The position numbers and the translations under genes were made by a program. A model generated the notes under the pieces. It was not told the origin of the DNA. It worked only from the letters and a program-made list of their open reading frames with translations, and ran no database searches. 45,668 bases of DNA, taken from the NCBI GenBank assembly GCA_035574915.1, contig DATLYJ010000148.1, positions 1-45,668 of the forward strand, given 5' to 3'. How positions within the stretch are numbered: the stretch's first letter is position 1; every line of letters begins with the position of its first letter. Of this stretch, positions 1 to 8,171 are shown one piece after another. Origin of the DNA: Dehalococcoidia bacterium (GTDB lineage Bacteria > Chloroflexota > Dehalococcoidia > DSTF01 > WHTK01).

Positions 1-303
1 CGAAAGGGGCCACGGGGCGGCGGCCGCGAAGCCCCCGCCATCGTCCGTCACGTCCTCGAAAGCGAGGCCGGCTACCTCTCCGCCCTCGGCCGGAGCTTCA
101 GGCCCGGCGACCCCGCCGGCCCGGCCGCCGAAGCCCTCCGACTGCGCGATGCCGTCCGCGAAGGCCTCGCCGCCGCCGCCCGCGGCGAAATCCCGCCCGT
201 CGGCCCCCGCGGCGGACGGCGCTGGTCGCCGCGCTACTTCGTCCGCCGCGCCGCCTGGCACCTCCTGGACCACGCCTGGGAGATCGAAGACCGCCTCGCC
301 TGA
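1..303 (+). CDS. DinB-like protein, C-terminal end (partial)
   Basis: The gene runs in from beyond the left edge; 100 codons remain before the TGA at 301-303. The surviving part has an early helix with the motif VRHVLE, a basic linker (PVGPRGGRRW) and a last helix reading WHLLDHAWEIEDR. Histidines on separate helices, ending in a D-H-x-W-E signature, fit the metal-binding four-helix fold of the DinB/YfiT superfamily, whose members are thiol transferases or of unknown function. No substrate can be named. A second DinB-type gene lies at 14883-15422 but is not closely similar. The codon choice (GCC, CTC, CGC) is that of the neighbouring real genes. I am fairly sure that it is coding and moderately sure of the family. 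Confidence 0.7.
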   Translation, partial: RKGPRGGGREAPAIVRHVLESEAGYLSALGRSFRPGDPAGPAAEALRLRDAVREGLAAAARGEIPPVGPRGGRRWSPRYFVRRAAWHLLDHAWEIEDRLA

Positions 304-491
304 GCCCCGTCGTCTCCGGCCCGGAGTGCGGCGGCAGCGCGCCCTCCGCGCATCCATCCAGGCCGTCAGGCGCTGTCTACCCTCTCGAGCACTCGACCGG
401 CGCAGTCTGCCAACGTCTCTTCTGCTGGTCCGGATGAATACTCGCCGGTCACCATCGCGCCCTCGCGGCCGCGTCCCGGCAGACGGCTCCC

Positions 492-800
492 CTACCTCCT
501 CCGCCTCGCCTCCGTCATCGCCCTCACCTTCGCATTCACCAACTCCATCGCCTGCTCTATCCCCAACTGCGGCTCGCGCACCTCGGACTCACCGTAGAAA
601 CGGACGCCGCTCACGTCCGCGTCCTTGAATTGCGCCAGCACGCGCCCGTCCTCCCCCAGCACCACCAGCCACCTCTCCTTCGCCCGCCTCACCTTTCCGT
701 ACCGCAGCGCCTCCACCTCCCTCACCGCCCACTCGACGCTCACGGCCCGGAAAAACTCGCACGCCTCCCTCTTGCCTCGCAGGTACACGTCCACTCCCAT
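492..800 (-). CDS. Small conserved-looking hypothetical protein, 102 aa
   Basis: I do not recognise the family. The 102-residue product starts MGVDVYLRGKREACEFF and has alternating strand-like segments (WLVVLGEDGRVLAQF, VSGVRFYGE) followed by a helix (GIEQAMELVNAKVRAMTEA) and a basic tail. That is a plausible small alpha/beta protein, without signal peptide or membrane segment. Codons are strongly G/C-ending in this frame (GTG, GAG, AGG, GCG), as expected for a real gene here, whereas the overlapping plus-strand frames give Pro/Arg/Ser-rich nonsense. The ATG is preceded by purine-rich sequence (GGGAGTAGGG) at a slightly long distance. It is transcribed away from the next gene (1042, plus strand), leaving about 240 bp for divergent promoters. 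Confidence 0.6.
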   Translation of the reverse strand: MGVDVYLRGKREACEFFRAVSVEWAVREVEALRYGKVRRAKERWLVVLGEDGRVLAQFKDADVSGVRFYGESEVREPQLGIEQAMELVNAKVRAMTEARRRR

Positions 801-1041
801 GCCCGCACCCTACTCCCGCGTCGCCGCACCTGCCACGCCTTCCTGGCACCCGCCGCCCGCCTCCCCTCGCCCACCGAGGCCCAGCGCCTCCTCCACTCCG
901 CCCCGCCGGGGATTGGAGATTCGCGGCCTGGCCCTGGCCCTCGTCCCACGGCCAGGGCCCACCTCCCTGCCACCAGCCCCTTCGCTCTCTGCCTTCCGCC
1001 CTCTACCTTCAGAGCACAAGCTCGCCGAAAGGAGGCCCGCC

Positions 1042-1785
1042 ATGCCCAGGGGAGGCAAGCGGCCCGGCGCCGGCGCGCCCGCCGGCAACACCAACGCCCT
1101 CAAACAGGGCGCCTACTCCCGGCGAATACGCAGGGCAACCCTCCTGCTCCTCATCCTCCCCGAAGTGCAGGACCTCCTGCGAGCCATCCTCCGCGCCCGC
1201 GCCGCGGACTCCGCCGCCCTCTTCCGCGAGTTCGTCGCCGTCGCCCGCTACGCCGCCTCCCAGGACCCGAAAATCGAAGAATCAATCAGACAAGTCATCC
1301 GCAAGAGAGTCCTCAACGCCTCGCCCGCCCTTCAAACTTTGTTGCAGCGCTACCTGGATCGCGAAAAAACAATCCTTCAATCGAACGAAAGCCTGGTCCA
1401 GGAGATCTTCCCCCGCAGCTTCCCGCCGCCGCGTCCCGTAGACCCCGCCCTCGTCCCCCTCTTCGAGAACTGGGACGGCGGCCATTGCCCCCTCATCGAA
1501 TGCTGCCTGCTGCTCGACAAGCCCTGCGAATTCACTCGCCCCTGGCTCGAGCCTCACCCCTTCTGGCGCGTCAGCCGCGGCACGTCCGAGCCCTTCCCGG
1601 ACAACCCCCGGCCAGCCAGACCCCGGGACCCCTGGGCCACTGCCCGGCGCCCCCGCGGCCGCCCGCCAACCGCTCGGCCAACTCGCGGGTCCGCCAACCG
1701 GCAAGCCGGCAAGCCCCTGCTTGCACCCACTTCGTCTCCTGCTACGATTCCCCAAGACACCCAGGAGTCCCCACGCCATGACTGA
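1042..1785 (+). CDS. Phage-type small DNA-binding protein (terminase small-subunit-like N-terminus), 247 aa
   Basis: The product begins MPRGGKRPGAGAPAGNTN and continues with an A-L-K-Q-G-A-Y-S motif. This Gly/Ala/Pro-rich opening followed by N-A-L-K-x-G is typical of small helix-turn-helix proteins of phages and integrated elements, including terminase small subunits. The middle (residues about 30-130) is helical, including a Leu-rich stretch; a cysteine-rich patch (HCPLIECCLLLDKPCEF) follows, and the last 70 residues are low-complexity Pro/Arg/Ser sequence. The frame is open far upstream, but ATG 1042 is chosen because a near-perfect Shine-Dalgarno (GAAAGGAGG, 1028-1035) precedes it and upstream residues are nonsense. 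The stop overlaps the ilvD start by 8 nt. No other phage gene is nearby, so it may be a domesticated remnant. The function is not established. Confidence 0.65.
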   Translation: MPRGGKRPGAGAPAGNTNALKQGAYSRRIRRATLLLLILPEVQDLLRAILRARAADSAALFREFVAVARYAASQDPKIEESIRQVIRKRVLNASPALQTLLQRYLDREKTILQSNESLVQEIFPRSFPPPRPVDPALVPLFENWDGGHCPLIECCLLLDKPCEFTRPWLEPHPFWRVSRGTSEPFPDNPRPARPRDPWATARRPRGRPPTARPTRGSANRQAGKPLLAPTSSPATIPQDTQESPRHD

Positions 1786-3481
1786 ACTCAGCGCCCCACC
1801 GACGCCGGCCCGCCTCGCGGAGCCCCTCCCTTCCCACACCCTCCTCTCCGGGCCGGACCGCGCCGCCGCCCGCGCCATGCTCTACGCCACCGGCCTGTCG
1901 GAGGAGGACCTCTCGCGGCCGCTCATCGGCGTCGCCAACACCTGGATCGAGATCGGGCCCTGCAACTACCACCTCCGCCGGCTATCCGCGAAGGTCAAAG
2001 AGGGCATCCGCGCCGCCGGCGGCACGCCCCTGGAGTTCAACACCATCGCCATCTCGGACGGCATCAGCATGGGCACGGAGGGCATGAAGGCGTCCCTGAT
2101 CAGCCGCGAGGTCATCGCCGACAGCATCGAGCTGGTGGTGCGCGGGCATCTCCTCGACGGCGTCGTCGCCCTCTCCGCTTGCGACAAGACCAACCCGGGC
2201 ACCGTCATGGCCCTCGCCCGCCTCAACCTCCCCAGCCTCGCGCTCTACGGCGGCAGCATCCTGCCCGGTACCTTCGAGGGCCACGACGTCACCATCCAGG
2301 ACGTCTTCGAGGCCGTCGGCGCCTACGCCGCCGGCCGCATGACCGCCGAGCAGCTGCGCACTCTGGAGATGAACGCCTGCCCCGGCGCCGGCGCCTGCGG
2401 CGGCCAATTCACGGCCAACACCATGGCCACCATCATGGAGCTCCTCGGCATCTCCCTCATGGACTCCGGCTCCGTCCCCGCCATGGACCCCCGCAAGGAC
2501 GAGGTCGCCTTCGAGACGGGCCGGCAGGTCATGGAGCTGCTGCGCCGGGACATCCGCCCGCGTGACGTCATCACCAGGGCCTCGATCGAGAACGCCATCG
2601 CCTCGATCGCCGTGACCGGCGGTTCGACGAACGGCGTCCTGCACCTCCTGGCCATCGCCCGCGAGGCCGGCATCGACCTCGACATCGACGACTTCGACCG
2701 CATCAGCTCGAAGACGCCCCTCCTGGCCGACCTCAAGCCCGGGGGCCGCTTCGTCGCCCGGGACCTTTACGAGGCCGGGGGCATCCGCCTCGTGGCCAGG
2801 CGCCTGCTCGAGGCCGGCATCCTCCACCCGGACTGCATTACCGTCAGCGGCCGCACCATCGGCGAAGAAGCCAGCGAGGCGCGCGAGACGCCGGGCCAGG
2901 TGGTCGTGCGCCCCCTGTCGGACCCCCTCAAGCCCACCGGCGGCCTGGTCATCCTCAAAGGCAACCTCGCGCCCGAAGGCTGCGTCGTGAAGGTCGCGGG
3001 CGAGGAGCGCACCTACCACCGCGGCCCGGCCCGCGTCTTCGACAGCGAACACGAGGCCATGGAGGCCGTCCAGGCGCTCGCCATCAAGGCCGGCGACGTA
3101 GTCGTCATCCGCTACGAGGGTCCCAAAGGCGGCCCCGGCATGCAGGAGATGCTCGGCGTCACCGGCGCGCTCGTCGGCCAGGGCCTCGGCGACCAGGTGG
3201 CGCTGCTCACGGACGGCCGCTTCTCGGGCGCCACGCACGGCCTCATGGCCGGCCACGTCGCGCCCGAGGCCGCGGTCGGCGGCCCCATCGCCGCGCTGCG
3301 CGACGGCGACACCATAGTGTTCGACATCGAGCGCCGCCGCCTCGACGTCGAACTCGACGACGGCGAGCTGCGGTCGCGGCTCGCCTCCTGGCAGCCGCCG
3401 CCGCCTCGCTACAGGACGGGCGTCTTCGCCAAGTACGCCCGCCTGGTCTCCAGCGCGAGCGAGGGCGCGGTCACCGGCTAG
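1778..3481 (+). CDS. ilvD: Dihydroxy-acid dehydratase
   Basis: IlvD removes water from 2,3-dihydroxy-isovalerate and -methylvalerate to give the 2-keto acids of valine, leucine and isoleucine synthesis, using an Fe-S cluster and Mg2+. The three cluster-cysteine regions are all present: PCNYHL (about residue 62), the family signature CDKTNPGT (about 135) and GACGGQFTANTMA (about 205). The second family signature, LLTDGRFSGATHG, lies near the C-terminus. The length of 567 aa is normal. ATG 1778 is preferred over an in-frame upstream ATG at 1721 because AGGAG sits 11 nt before it and homology begins just after. No other branched-chain gene is in the window. The gene ahead overlaps the start codon, so translation may be coupled. 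Confidence 0.97.
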   Translation: MTELSAPPTPARLAEPLPSHTLLSGPDRAAARAMLYATGLSEEDLSRPLIGVANTWIEIGPCNYHLRRLSAKVKEGIRAAGGTPLEFNTIAISDGISMGTEGMKASLISREVIADSIELVVRGHLLDGVVALSACDKTNPGTVMALARLNLPSLALYGGSILPGTFEGHDVTIQDVFEAVGAYAAGRMTAEQLRTLEMNACPGAGACGGQFTANTMATIMELLGISLMDSGSVPAMDPRKDEVAFETGRQVMELLRRDIRPRDVITRASIENAIASIAVTGGSTNGVLHLLAIAREAGIDLDIDDFDRISSKTPLLADLKPGGRFVARDLYEAGGIRLVARRLLEAGILHPDCITVSGRTIGEEASEARETPGQVVVRPLSDPLKPTGGLVILKGNLAPEGCVVKVAGEERTYHRGPARVFDSEHEAMEAVQALAIKAGDVVVIRYEGPKGGPGMQEMLGVTGALVGQGLGDQVALLTDGRFSGATHGLMAGHVAPEAAVGGPIAALRDGDTIVFDIERRRLDVELDDGELRSRLASWQPPPPRYRTGVFAKYARLVSSASEGAVTG

Positions 3482-3639
3482 CCGGCGGCCCGCCGTGCGT
3501 GCGGCGGCGAGCGCAGCGGGCCTCCGTGAGGCCCGCCCGTCAGGTTTGACACTACGCTCCCGCCCGATCCACGATCCCGCCGCACCCCCGGGCGGCCATA
3601 GGCAAGCCGCACCCCTGCGCACAGCGAAAGGAGCACGCC

Positions 3640-4461
3640 ATGCCCTGGATCGAAGTCGGAAGCACCGACATCTACTACGTCGAGGACGGCGACCCGAGCG
3701 CCCAGCCCCTCGTGTTCCTCCACGGCAACTCCTCTTGCGGCGAGGCCTGGTGGCAGCAGTTCGCCCACTTCCGCGACCGCTTCCACGTCATCGCCTACGA
3801 CAGCGTGAACCACGGCCATTCCTCGAATTCGCCCCGCGATGAGGTCGAGCCGGACAGGGCGGACGAACTGCAGGCCTTCCTCGAGGCAATGGGCATCCGG
3901 CGGCCCGTGCTCGCCGGCAACTCGATGGGCGGCAACACCATCGTCCGCTGGGCAGCGAAGCACCCGGACGAGGCTGCGGCGCTCGTGCCCTCCGGCAGCG
4001 GCATCGCGCCGGAACCGCCGGCCGACGGCGCCGGCCTGCGAGAGGCGCGCCCCCTGGACCCTGAGACCTTGTTCCTGCCCATCGGCGACTCGCTTACGGA
4101 CGGCTTCAAACAGGCCCAACCCCGCATGTACGAGCGCTACCTCCGCATCCGTTCGACGGCCACCCGCCTCGAGGCGATGCGCCACCCGCGACGCCGCGCG
4201 ACACCGATGCCGCGCGAGGAGCTCATCGCCGCGATGCGTCAGGTGAAGTCGCCGATGCTTTGCGTCGTCGGCGGTCTCGACCGCGCGGTGCCCTCGTCGA
4301 AATACCTCAGCACCCTGGTGCCGGGCGCCGAGTACGTCGAGATCGAGGGCGCGCCCCACAACGTCTACTACGAGGCCGCGCGCCAGTACAACGCCGTCCT
4401 GGACGACTTCTTCGCGCGCCGCCTGGGCATCGCCCCGAAAGCCGCGGCCGCCGCGCGCTGA
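3640..4461 (+). CDS. Alpha/beta hydrolase, 273 aa
   Basis: This is a soluble alpha/beta-hydrolase fold enzyme. The sequence shows the oxyanion-hole motif FLHGNSS (about residue 26), the nucleophile elbow GNSMGG (Ser about 95), the acid in GGLDRAVP and the catalytic His in GAPHNVYYE, so the Ser-Asp-His triad is complete. A cap region rich in Arg and Glu lies between the elbow and the acid. The length is typical of small esterases, haloperoxidase-like enzymes and C-C hydrolases; the substrate cannot be read from sequence. The start is supported by GAAAGGAG 8 nt upstream. It stands 158 bp after ilvD on the same strand and ends 20 bp before a convergent gene. A second hydrolase of the fold is at 15496-16251. 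Confidence 0.9.
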   Translation: MPWIEVGSTDIYYVEDGDPSAQPLVFLHGNSSCGEAWWQQFAHFRDRFHVIAYDSVNHGHSSNSPRDEVEPDRADELQAFLEAMGIRRPVLAGNSMGGNTIVRWAAKHPDEAAALVPSGSGIAPEPPADGAGLREARPLDPETLFLPIGDSLTDGFKQAQPRMYERYLRIRSTATRLEAMRHPRRRATPMPREELIAAMRQVKSPMLCVVGGLDRAVPSSKYLSTLVPGAEYVEIEGAPHNVYYEAARQYNAVLDDFFARRLGIAPKAAAAAR

Positions 4462-4466
4462 GCGCG

Positions 4467-4481
4467 CGGCGCCAGGCGCCG
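4467..4481. terminator. GC hairpin between convergent genes
   Basis: CGGCGCC and GGCGCCG form a perfect inverted repeat around one central base, exactly between the stop codons of the hydrolase and the cyclase. It could end transcription from both sides. No T-run follows on either strand, so a factor-independent role is uncertain. Confidence 0.3.
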
Positions 4482-5693
4482 TCAGTCCTGCCGCGCGGCA
4501 GTGGGCGGCCCGCTGCTGAGGGACTCCGCGCGCCAGATCCGGACCGGCTCGCGGATGCCCTTGAGCTTCGCATCCCGGGGCTCATGGAAGCCGAACGGGC
4601 CGGCGCCCGCCTCCTGCACGCAGTCCTCCGAGACCAGCACCTCAGAGGGCTCAGCCTGGTCCAGCACCCGGGCGGCTAGGTTCACCGTGTGGCCAAAGTA
4701 GTCCCCTCCCCGCGAGACGGCGCGCCCGTAGGCTACCCCCGCCCGCGCGGCAGGCATATCGTCACGCTCCTCCGCTGCCCGCACCACGTAAAGCAGCCCG
4801 CTAAGCAGCTCGGTGCAGGACGGCGAAGCGAGCATGAAGCCGTCGCCGAGGCGCTTGACGATGCGCATATCGTGAGCATGCGACGCCTCTCGCACCAACG
4901 CCTCCAGGCGCCTCGCATAAGCCAGCGCCTGTCGGTCGCCCTCGTCCTGCGTGATCGCCGTGTAGCCGGTGAGGTCGACGAAGCCGATCGCGGTCATGAC
5001 CTCTCCTGGCGCGAGACCCTCGGCCAGGGATGCCGTGGCAGCAAGGTCGGTGTCGGTGACAAGCTCGATGGCCTGCAGAAGGTGACGGCGGTGCAGGGGC
5101 TGCGGGAACAGGTCCGATGCCCGCAGCATGGCGCGGGTGAGGGGCGCGAGCTGGGCCGCCGCCTTCAGAGGAGAGCCGGTGCCGCCGATCCGCGGCCGCG
5201 CGAGGTTGACGTCGTAGCTCATCACCTCGGCGTGGGCGATGAAGCGCATCTGGTTGCCCCAGACCTCGCACAGCTCCAGCGCCATGCCCACCGGCAGGCC
5301 CTCGCCAATGGCCTCGCCGAGGGCCTGGAGCAGCGCCGCCTCGGCGTCCGAGAAGACGCTGGGGTCGTCGATGCCCAGGGCATCGCAGATTCGCAGCAGG
5401 AGCTGCTCGTCGAGCGCCGAAGCTTCGCTCAACTCCCGAAAGGAGTGCTGGCCTTCCCGGGCGACCTGGAGGAACTCGAAGATGTAGGCCCGCGCCAGCA
5501 CGTCCTCGTGGTCCGCGGCCTGGAGGATAGCGAGCGGCACGCCGGCGCGCTCCAGCTGCGAAAGCACGTGCGCCCGCGCGACCCAGTCCTCCGTGCGCGG
5601 CGTTACGCGTTCGAAGAGGCCCGCATCCAGCCAGCGGCGGACACGCCCTTCCTCCAGGCCGGCGAGCATGGCGATCTTTCCCGGGTCTGGCAT
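4482..5693 (-). CDS. Class III adenylate cyclase with N-terminal regulatory domain, 403 aa
   Basis: This is a soluble nucleotide cyclase making cAMP from ATP. The C-terminal half (about residues 225-390) is a class III catalytic domain: FVDLTGYT carries the first metal-binding Asp, RIVKRLGDGFM carries the adenine-selecting Lys and the second metal Asp, and DYFGHTVNLAARV carries the second purine-selecting Asp plus the transition-state Asn and Arg. All key residues are therefore present in one chain, as in homodimeric bacterial enzymes. The N-terminal 200 residues are helical, begin with a MerR-like segment (MLAGLEEGRVRRWLDAG) and resemble the regulatory domain found in front of mycobacterial Rv1264-type cyclases. 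There is no membrane segment. It is convergent with the hydrolase and seems to be a single-gene unit. No cAMP receptor gene lies in the window. Confidence 0.9.
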   Translation of the reverse strand: MPDPGKIAMLAGLEEGRVRRWLDAGLFERVTPRTEDWVARAHVLSQLERAGVPLAILQAADHEDVLARAYIFEFLQVAREGQHSFRELSEASALDEQLLLRICDALGIDDPSVFSDAEAALLQALGEAIGEGLPVGMALELCEVWGNQMRFIAHAEVMSYDVNLARPRIGGTGSPLKAAAQLAPLTRAMLRASDLFPQPLHRRHLLQAIELVTDTDLAATASLAEGLAPGEVMTAIGFVDLTGYTAITQDEGDRQALAYARRLEALVREASHAHDMRIVKRLGDGFMLASPSCTELLSGLLYVVRAAEERDDMPAARAGVAYGRAVSRGGDYFGHTVNLAARVLDQAEPSEVLVSEDCVQEAGAGPFGFHEPRDAKLKGIREPVRIWRAESLSSGPPTAARQD

Positions 5694-5791
5694 CCAACCC
5701 CCGATGGTCTAGGCGAACTGCAAGGCGACTCGACATTATCGCCCGCGGGACGCCGCCGGTCAGCGTCAGGATTCACAAAAAGACTGGCGGC

Positions 5792-6658
5792 TCAAACGCG
5801 CAGCGTCTGGAGCATGGCTTCGAGGATGGTGTCGAGGTCAGGATTGTCGTCGCGGGAAGTGAGGGCGCCGAGTTGCGTCGAGCCGACCAGGCGGTAGATG
5901 TCGGCGGCGCCTTCGAAGAGGCGTGGGGTGAGGCCTGCTTCGGCGAAAGTGGCGGCGATCTCCTCCATTTCGGCAATCCAGCGGCGCGAGCGACGCGGCA
6001 TCGATGGGATGCCGCGCATTACCTCGGCGCTGATGCGGCTGCCTTCGAGCTCGCGCATGAGGGCGTCTTGCAGGCCCAGGGCGCGCGCGGCGGCGAGGAG
6101 GCCCGTCCAGAGGGCTGTCGTGCCCTTGGTGGAGGCTGCATAGACCATCTTGAGGCCGGACGCCTGCCCCACCTCCGGGCCCACGACGCGCACGTCGAGG
6201 CCGTGGTCACGTAGCCCCTCGAGGGCGGATGCGTCCGGCCCGGAGCAGAAGAAGCGGGTCCCGCTTCCCGGCCCGGACGGCGGCCCGCCGATGATGCCGC
6301 CATCGATGAAGGCCGAGCCAGCCTCCCGGATTACGGCCTCGATGCGCTTCGCGGTGCCGGGGGAGACGGCGTTGAGGTCGGCGTAAGTCACGCGTGCCCG
6401 CGTGCGCTTGAGGCTGCGCGCCACGCGCTCCGCCAGCGACAGCGCCTCCCCGGGCGGGAGGACGGACAGCACGAGGTCTGCTTCCATCACCAGGTCGTCC
6501 ATGAAGCCAACCTCGCGGATGCCGGACTCCAGGGCGCGAAGGCGAGTGAGGTTGCTGCGACCGTCGAGGCAAGTGATGACGTCGAAGCCAGAGCGTCGGA
6601 GGACGGCGCCGATGGCGGCACCCATGTCACCGGGGCTAAGGATCGCGATGGTGGTCAT
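5792..6658 (-). CDS. 6-phosphogluconate-dehydrogenase-like NAD(P)-binding protein with DUF1932 tail, 288 aa
   Basis: The protein belongs to the beta-hydroxyacid dehydrogenase superfamily. The N-terminus has a Rossmann dinucleotide motif (AILSPGDMGAAIGAVLR) and a later GGIIGGPPSGPG loop that corresponds to the substrate-binding G-G motif of the family. The C-terminal half contains GLKMVYAASTKGTTAL, carrying the conserved catalytic-type Lys region, and matches the DUF1932 domain seen behind such Rossmann domains. Substrates of this subgroup are mostly small hydroxy acids, but the exact one is unknown. The ATG at 6658 is chosen because the Rossmann strand starts three residues later; an upstream extension is Arg/Pro nonsense. 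It is the last gene of a probable minus-strand operon behind the PHP and ComB-like genes. Confidence 0.85.
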   Translation of the reverse strand: MTTIAILSPGDMGAAIGAVLRRSGFDVITCLDGRSNLTRLRALESGIREVGFMDDLVMEADLVLSVLPPGEALSLAERVARSLKRTRARVTYADLNAVSPGTAKRIEAVIREAGSAFIDGGIIGGPPSGPGSGTRFFCSGPDASALEGLRDHGLDVRVVGPEVGQASGLKMVYAASTKGTTALWTGLLAAARALGLQDALMRELEGSRISAEVMRGIPSMPRRSRRWIAEMEEIAATFAEAGLTPRLFEGAADIYRLVGSTQLGALTSRDDNPDLDTILEAMLQTLRV

Positions 6659-6714
6659 GGCGAGATTGTAGAGGTTGCAGGGGGTTGGAGGTTGAAGGGC
6701 AGGCGGGCGGATTG

Positions 6715-7449
6715 TCAGGCGCAGCGGTAGGCGCCATCTCGCAAGACCGGCACGACATTGCTGACGTCGAGCGCAGCACACCACGGGATGTCATCCGCGT
6801 GCTGGAGCTCGACGAGCTCGCGGCCGGAAGCGCAGTCACGCAGGGCCTGGACGAGGCGGTCACGGGCTCCCTCGAAGGCGGCGGCGGCGGCTTCGGCCTC
6901 GGGAGAAAGTGCGAGGCCTCCAAGGCGGGAAATGATGGCGCCAGCGCCCAGCAGGTCTTCGAGCGCGGGGCGTATCGAGCCATCGCGCCACAGCTCACCG
7001 CAGGCCAATATCCCCAGCGGCCGGCCGGTCGACTCCGTAAGCCAGGTCGCGACGGCAGAAGCGTTTCGCAGGCAGCCGGCTGCGACGGTCGCGCCGGCCT
7101 CCGCGGCCAGCAGCGAGCAGGCGGCGCCGTTCGGCGAAGGCAGGACGACGCTGGCGCCGGCGGCGAGGCCCCGCAGGGACTGCGGAGAGAGCGATGGGCC
7201 GCCCGACGCACCCCCAAGGATGGCGTATATCGACGCCGCGAATTCCGCCGCGGAGGCGTCCTTCCAGCGGTAAGGGAAGACGGCAACGCCGCCGGCGCAG
7301 GCTGTCTCCACGGCCGTCGTGAAGCGCAAGACGTCCACGATGACGACCGCCCGGACATGGGGCGCGAGGCGTTCCACGCCCTGGGGCCCCCAATCGAAGC
7401 GGACGTCGAAGCCGTGCTGGGCGGGCCAATCGCCCGAGACGTCCTTCAT
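6715..7449 (-). CDS. ComB-family phosphatase (2-phosphosulfolactate phosphatase-like), 244 aa
   Basis: The sequence matches the ComB family (2-ph_phosp), Mg2+-dependent acid phosphatases named after the archaeal enzyme that dephosphorylates 2-phosphosulfolactate in coenzyme M synthesis. Visible family features are VVIVDVLRFTTAVETA at residues 34-49, LPSPNGAACS (about 103), and GILACGELWRDGSIRPALED (about 145). Bacterial members occur widely without coenzyme M, so the real substrate here is probably another phosphorylated hydroxy acid. It lies 20 nt after the PHP phosphoesterase and 56 nt before the 6PGDH-like dehydrogenase, on the same strand. A phosphatase, a PHP phosphoesterase and a hydroxyacid dehydrogenase in a row hint at a small phospho-organic-acid pathway, which is inference. 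Confidence 0.85.
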   Translation of the reverse strand: MKDVSGDWPAQHGFDVRFDWGPQGVERLAPHVRAVVIVDVLRFTTAVETACAGGVAVFPYRWKDASAAEFAASIYAILGGASGGPSLSPQSLRGLAAGASVVLPSPNGAACSLLAAEAGATVAAGCLRNASAVATWLTESTGRPLGILACGELWRDGSIRPALEDLLGAGAIISRLGGLALSPEAEAAAAAFEGARDRLVQALRDCASGRELVELQHADDIPWCAALDVSNVVPVLRDGAYRCA

Positions 7450-7469
7450 GCGACCAGAGCCAGCGGCGC

Positions 7470-8171
7470 TTACGCCTCGAGCGAATCTTCGGTGAACTGC
7501 GTCAGGTTGCCCTTGGCGAGGTCATGTGCGGCGTAGATACGGCCGGCGTGTAGTTCCTCCAGCATCTCTTCAGTGCTGGTGAGCTCCTTCTCGAACACGG
7601 TGCAGAAGTAGCCGATGCCCGAGGTGGAATGGCAGTCGCTGCCGCCGGTGCCCGGCTTCCCGAGGACCTTCGACACCTTCAGGGCTATGACGTTCTCCCG
7701 CGGCGTATTGCAGCCGTTGAGTACCTCGATGCCGTGTACCAGTTCGAAGACCGGCAGGTTCGCCAGCTCTTCGGCGATCATAGGGACGGGCTTCTTTCCC
7801 TGTCGCATGAAGTGGACGGGGTCGAACCAGTGACGGAAGGGATGGGCGACGATCAGGAAGCCCCCGACGTCATCGGCGACCTTACGTAGCTCGGTTAGCT
7901 TGCGGATGCCCGGCGCGTAGCCCTTCAAGCCGATGGCGAGGATGTGTCCCATGTCCGTGGAGACTTCCATGCCGTTGTTCACGAACAGGGGCGCCTGCGC
8001 CTCCTTGAACCGCTCCAGCGTGAACTGGTCCCAGAGACGGTCGTGCTCGGTGATGTTGATGCCGGTCAGGCCGACACGCCTGGCTTCCTCGGCGAGGTCT
8101 TCGGGCTTCAGGCTGCTGTCGTAAGCGCCCAGGACGGTATGCATGTGCATGTCGATGATCGTGCCAGGCAT
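7470..8171 (-). CDS. PHP-domain phosphoesterase, 233 aa
   Basis: This is a stand-alone PHP (polymerase and histidinol phosphatase) domain, a trinuclear-metal hydrolase fold. All four metal motifs are visible: DMHMHT at residues 7-12, TEHD (about 41), the VAHPFR box (about 108), and GSDCHS (about 178). No DNA polymerase or other domain is attached, so it is probably a small-molecule phosphoesterase such as a nucleotide or sugar phosphatase; the substrate is unknown. ATG 8171 begins immediately before the first metal strand, which supports the start although the ribosome site is weak. It is the first gene of the minus-strand set continuing with the ComB-like phosphatase. Confidence 0.88.
   Translation of the reverse strand: MPGTIIDMHMHTVLGAYDSSLKPEDLAEEARRVGLTGINITEHDRLWDQFTLERFKEAQAPLFVNNGMEVSTDMGHILAIGLKGYAPGIRKLTELRKVADDVGGFLIVAHPFRHWFDPVHFMRQGKKPVPMIAEELANLPVFELVHGIEVLNGCNTPRENVIALKVSKVLGKPGTGGSDCHSTSGIGYFCTVFEKELTSTEEMLEELHAGRIYAAHDLAKGNLTQFTEDSLEA

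Noticed and set aside
625-1041. Upstream extension of the phage-type protein to a longer open frame
   Set aside because: The extra residues are Pro/Ser/Arg-rich, overlap the minus-strand gene at 492-800, and a strong ribosome site marks ATG 1042.
1982-3622. 546-codon minus-strand open frame opposite ilvD
   Set aside because: It mirrors ilvD, whose conserved motifs are unquestionable; the reverse product is Asp/Gly/Val-rich and resembles no protein.
4689-5897. 402-codon plus-strand open frame across the cyclase gene
   Set aside because: It is a shadow of the class III cyclase in a GC-rich sequence, with no recognisable motif.
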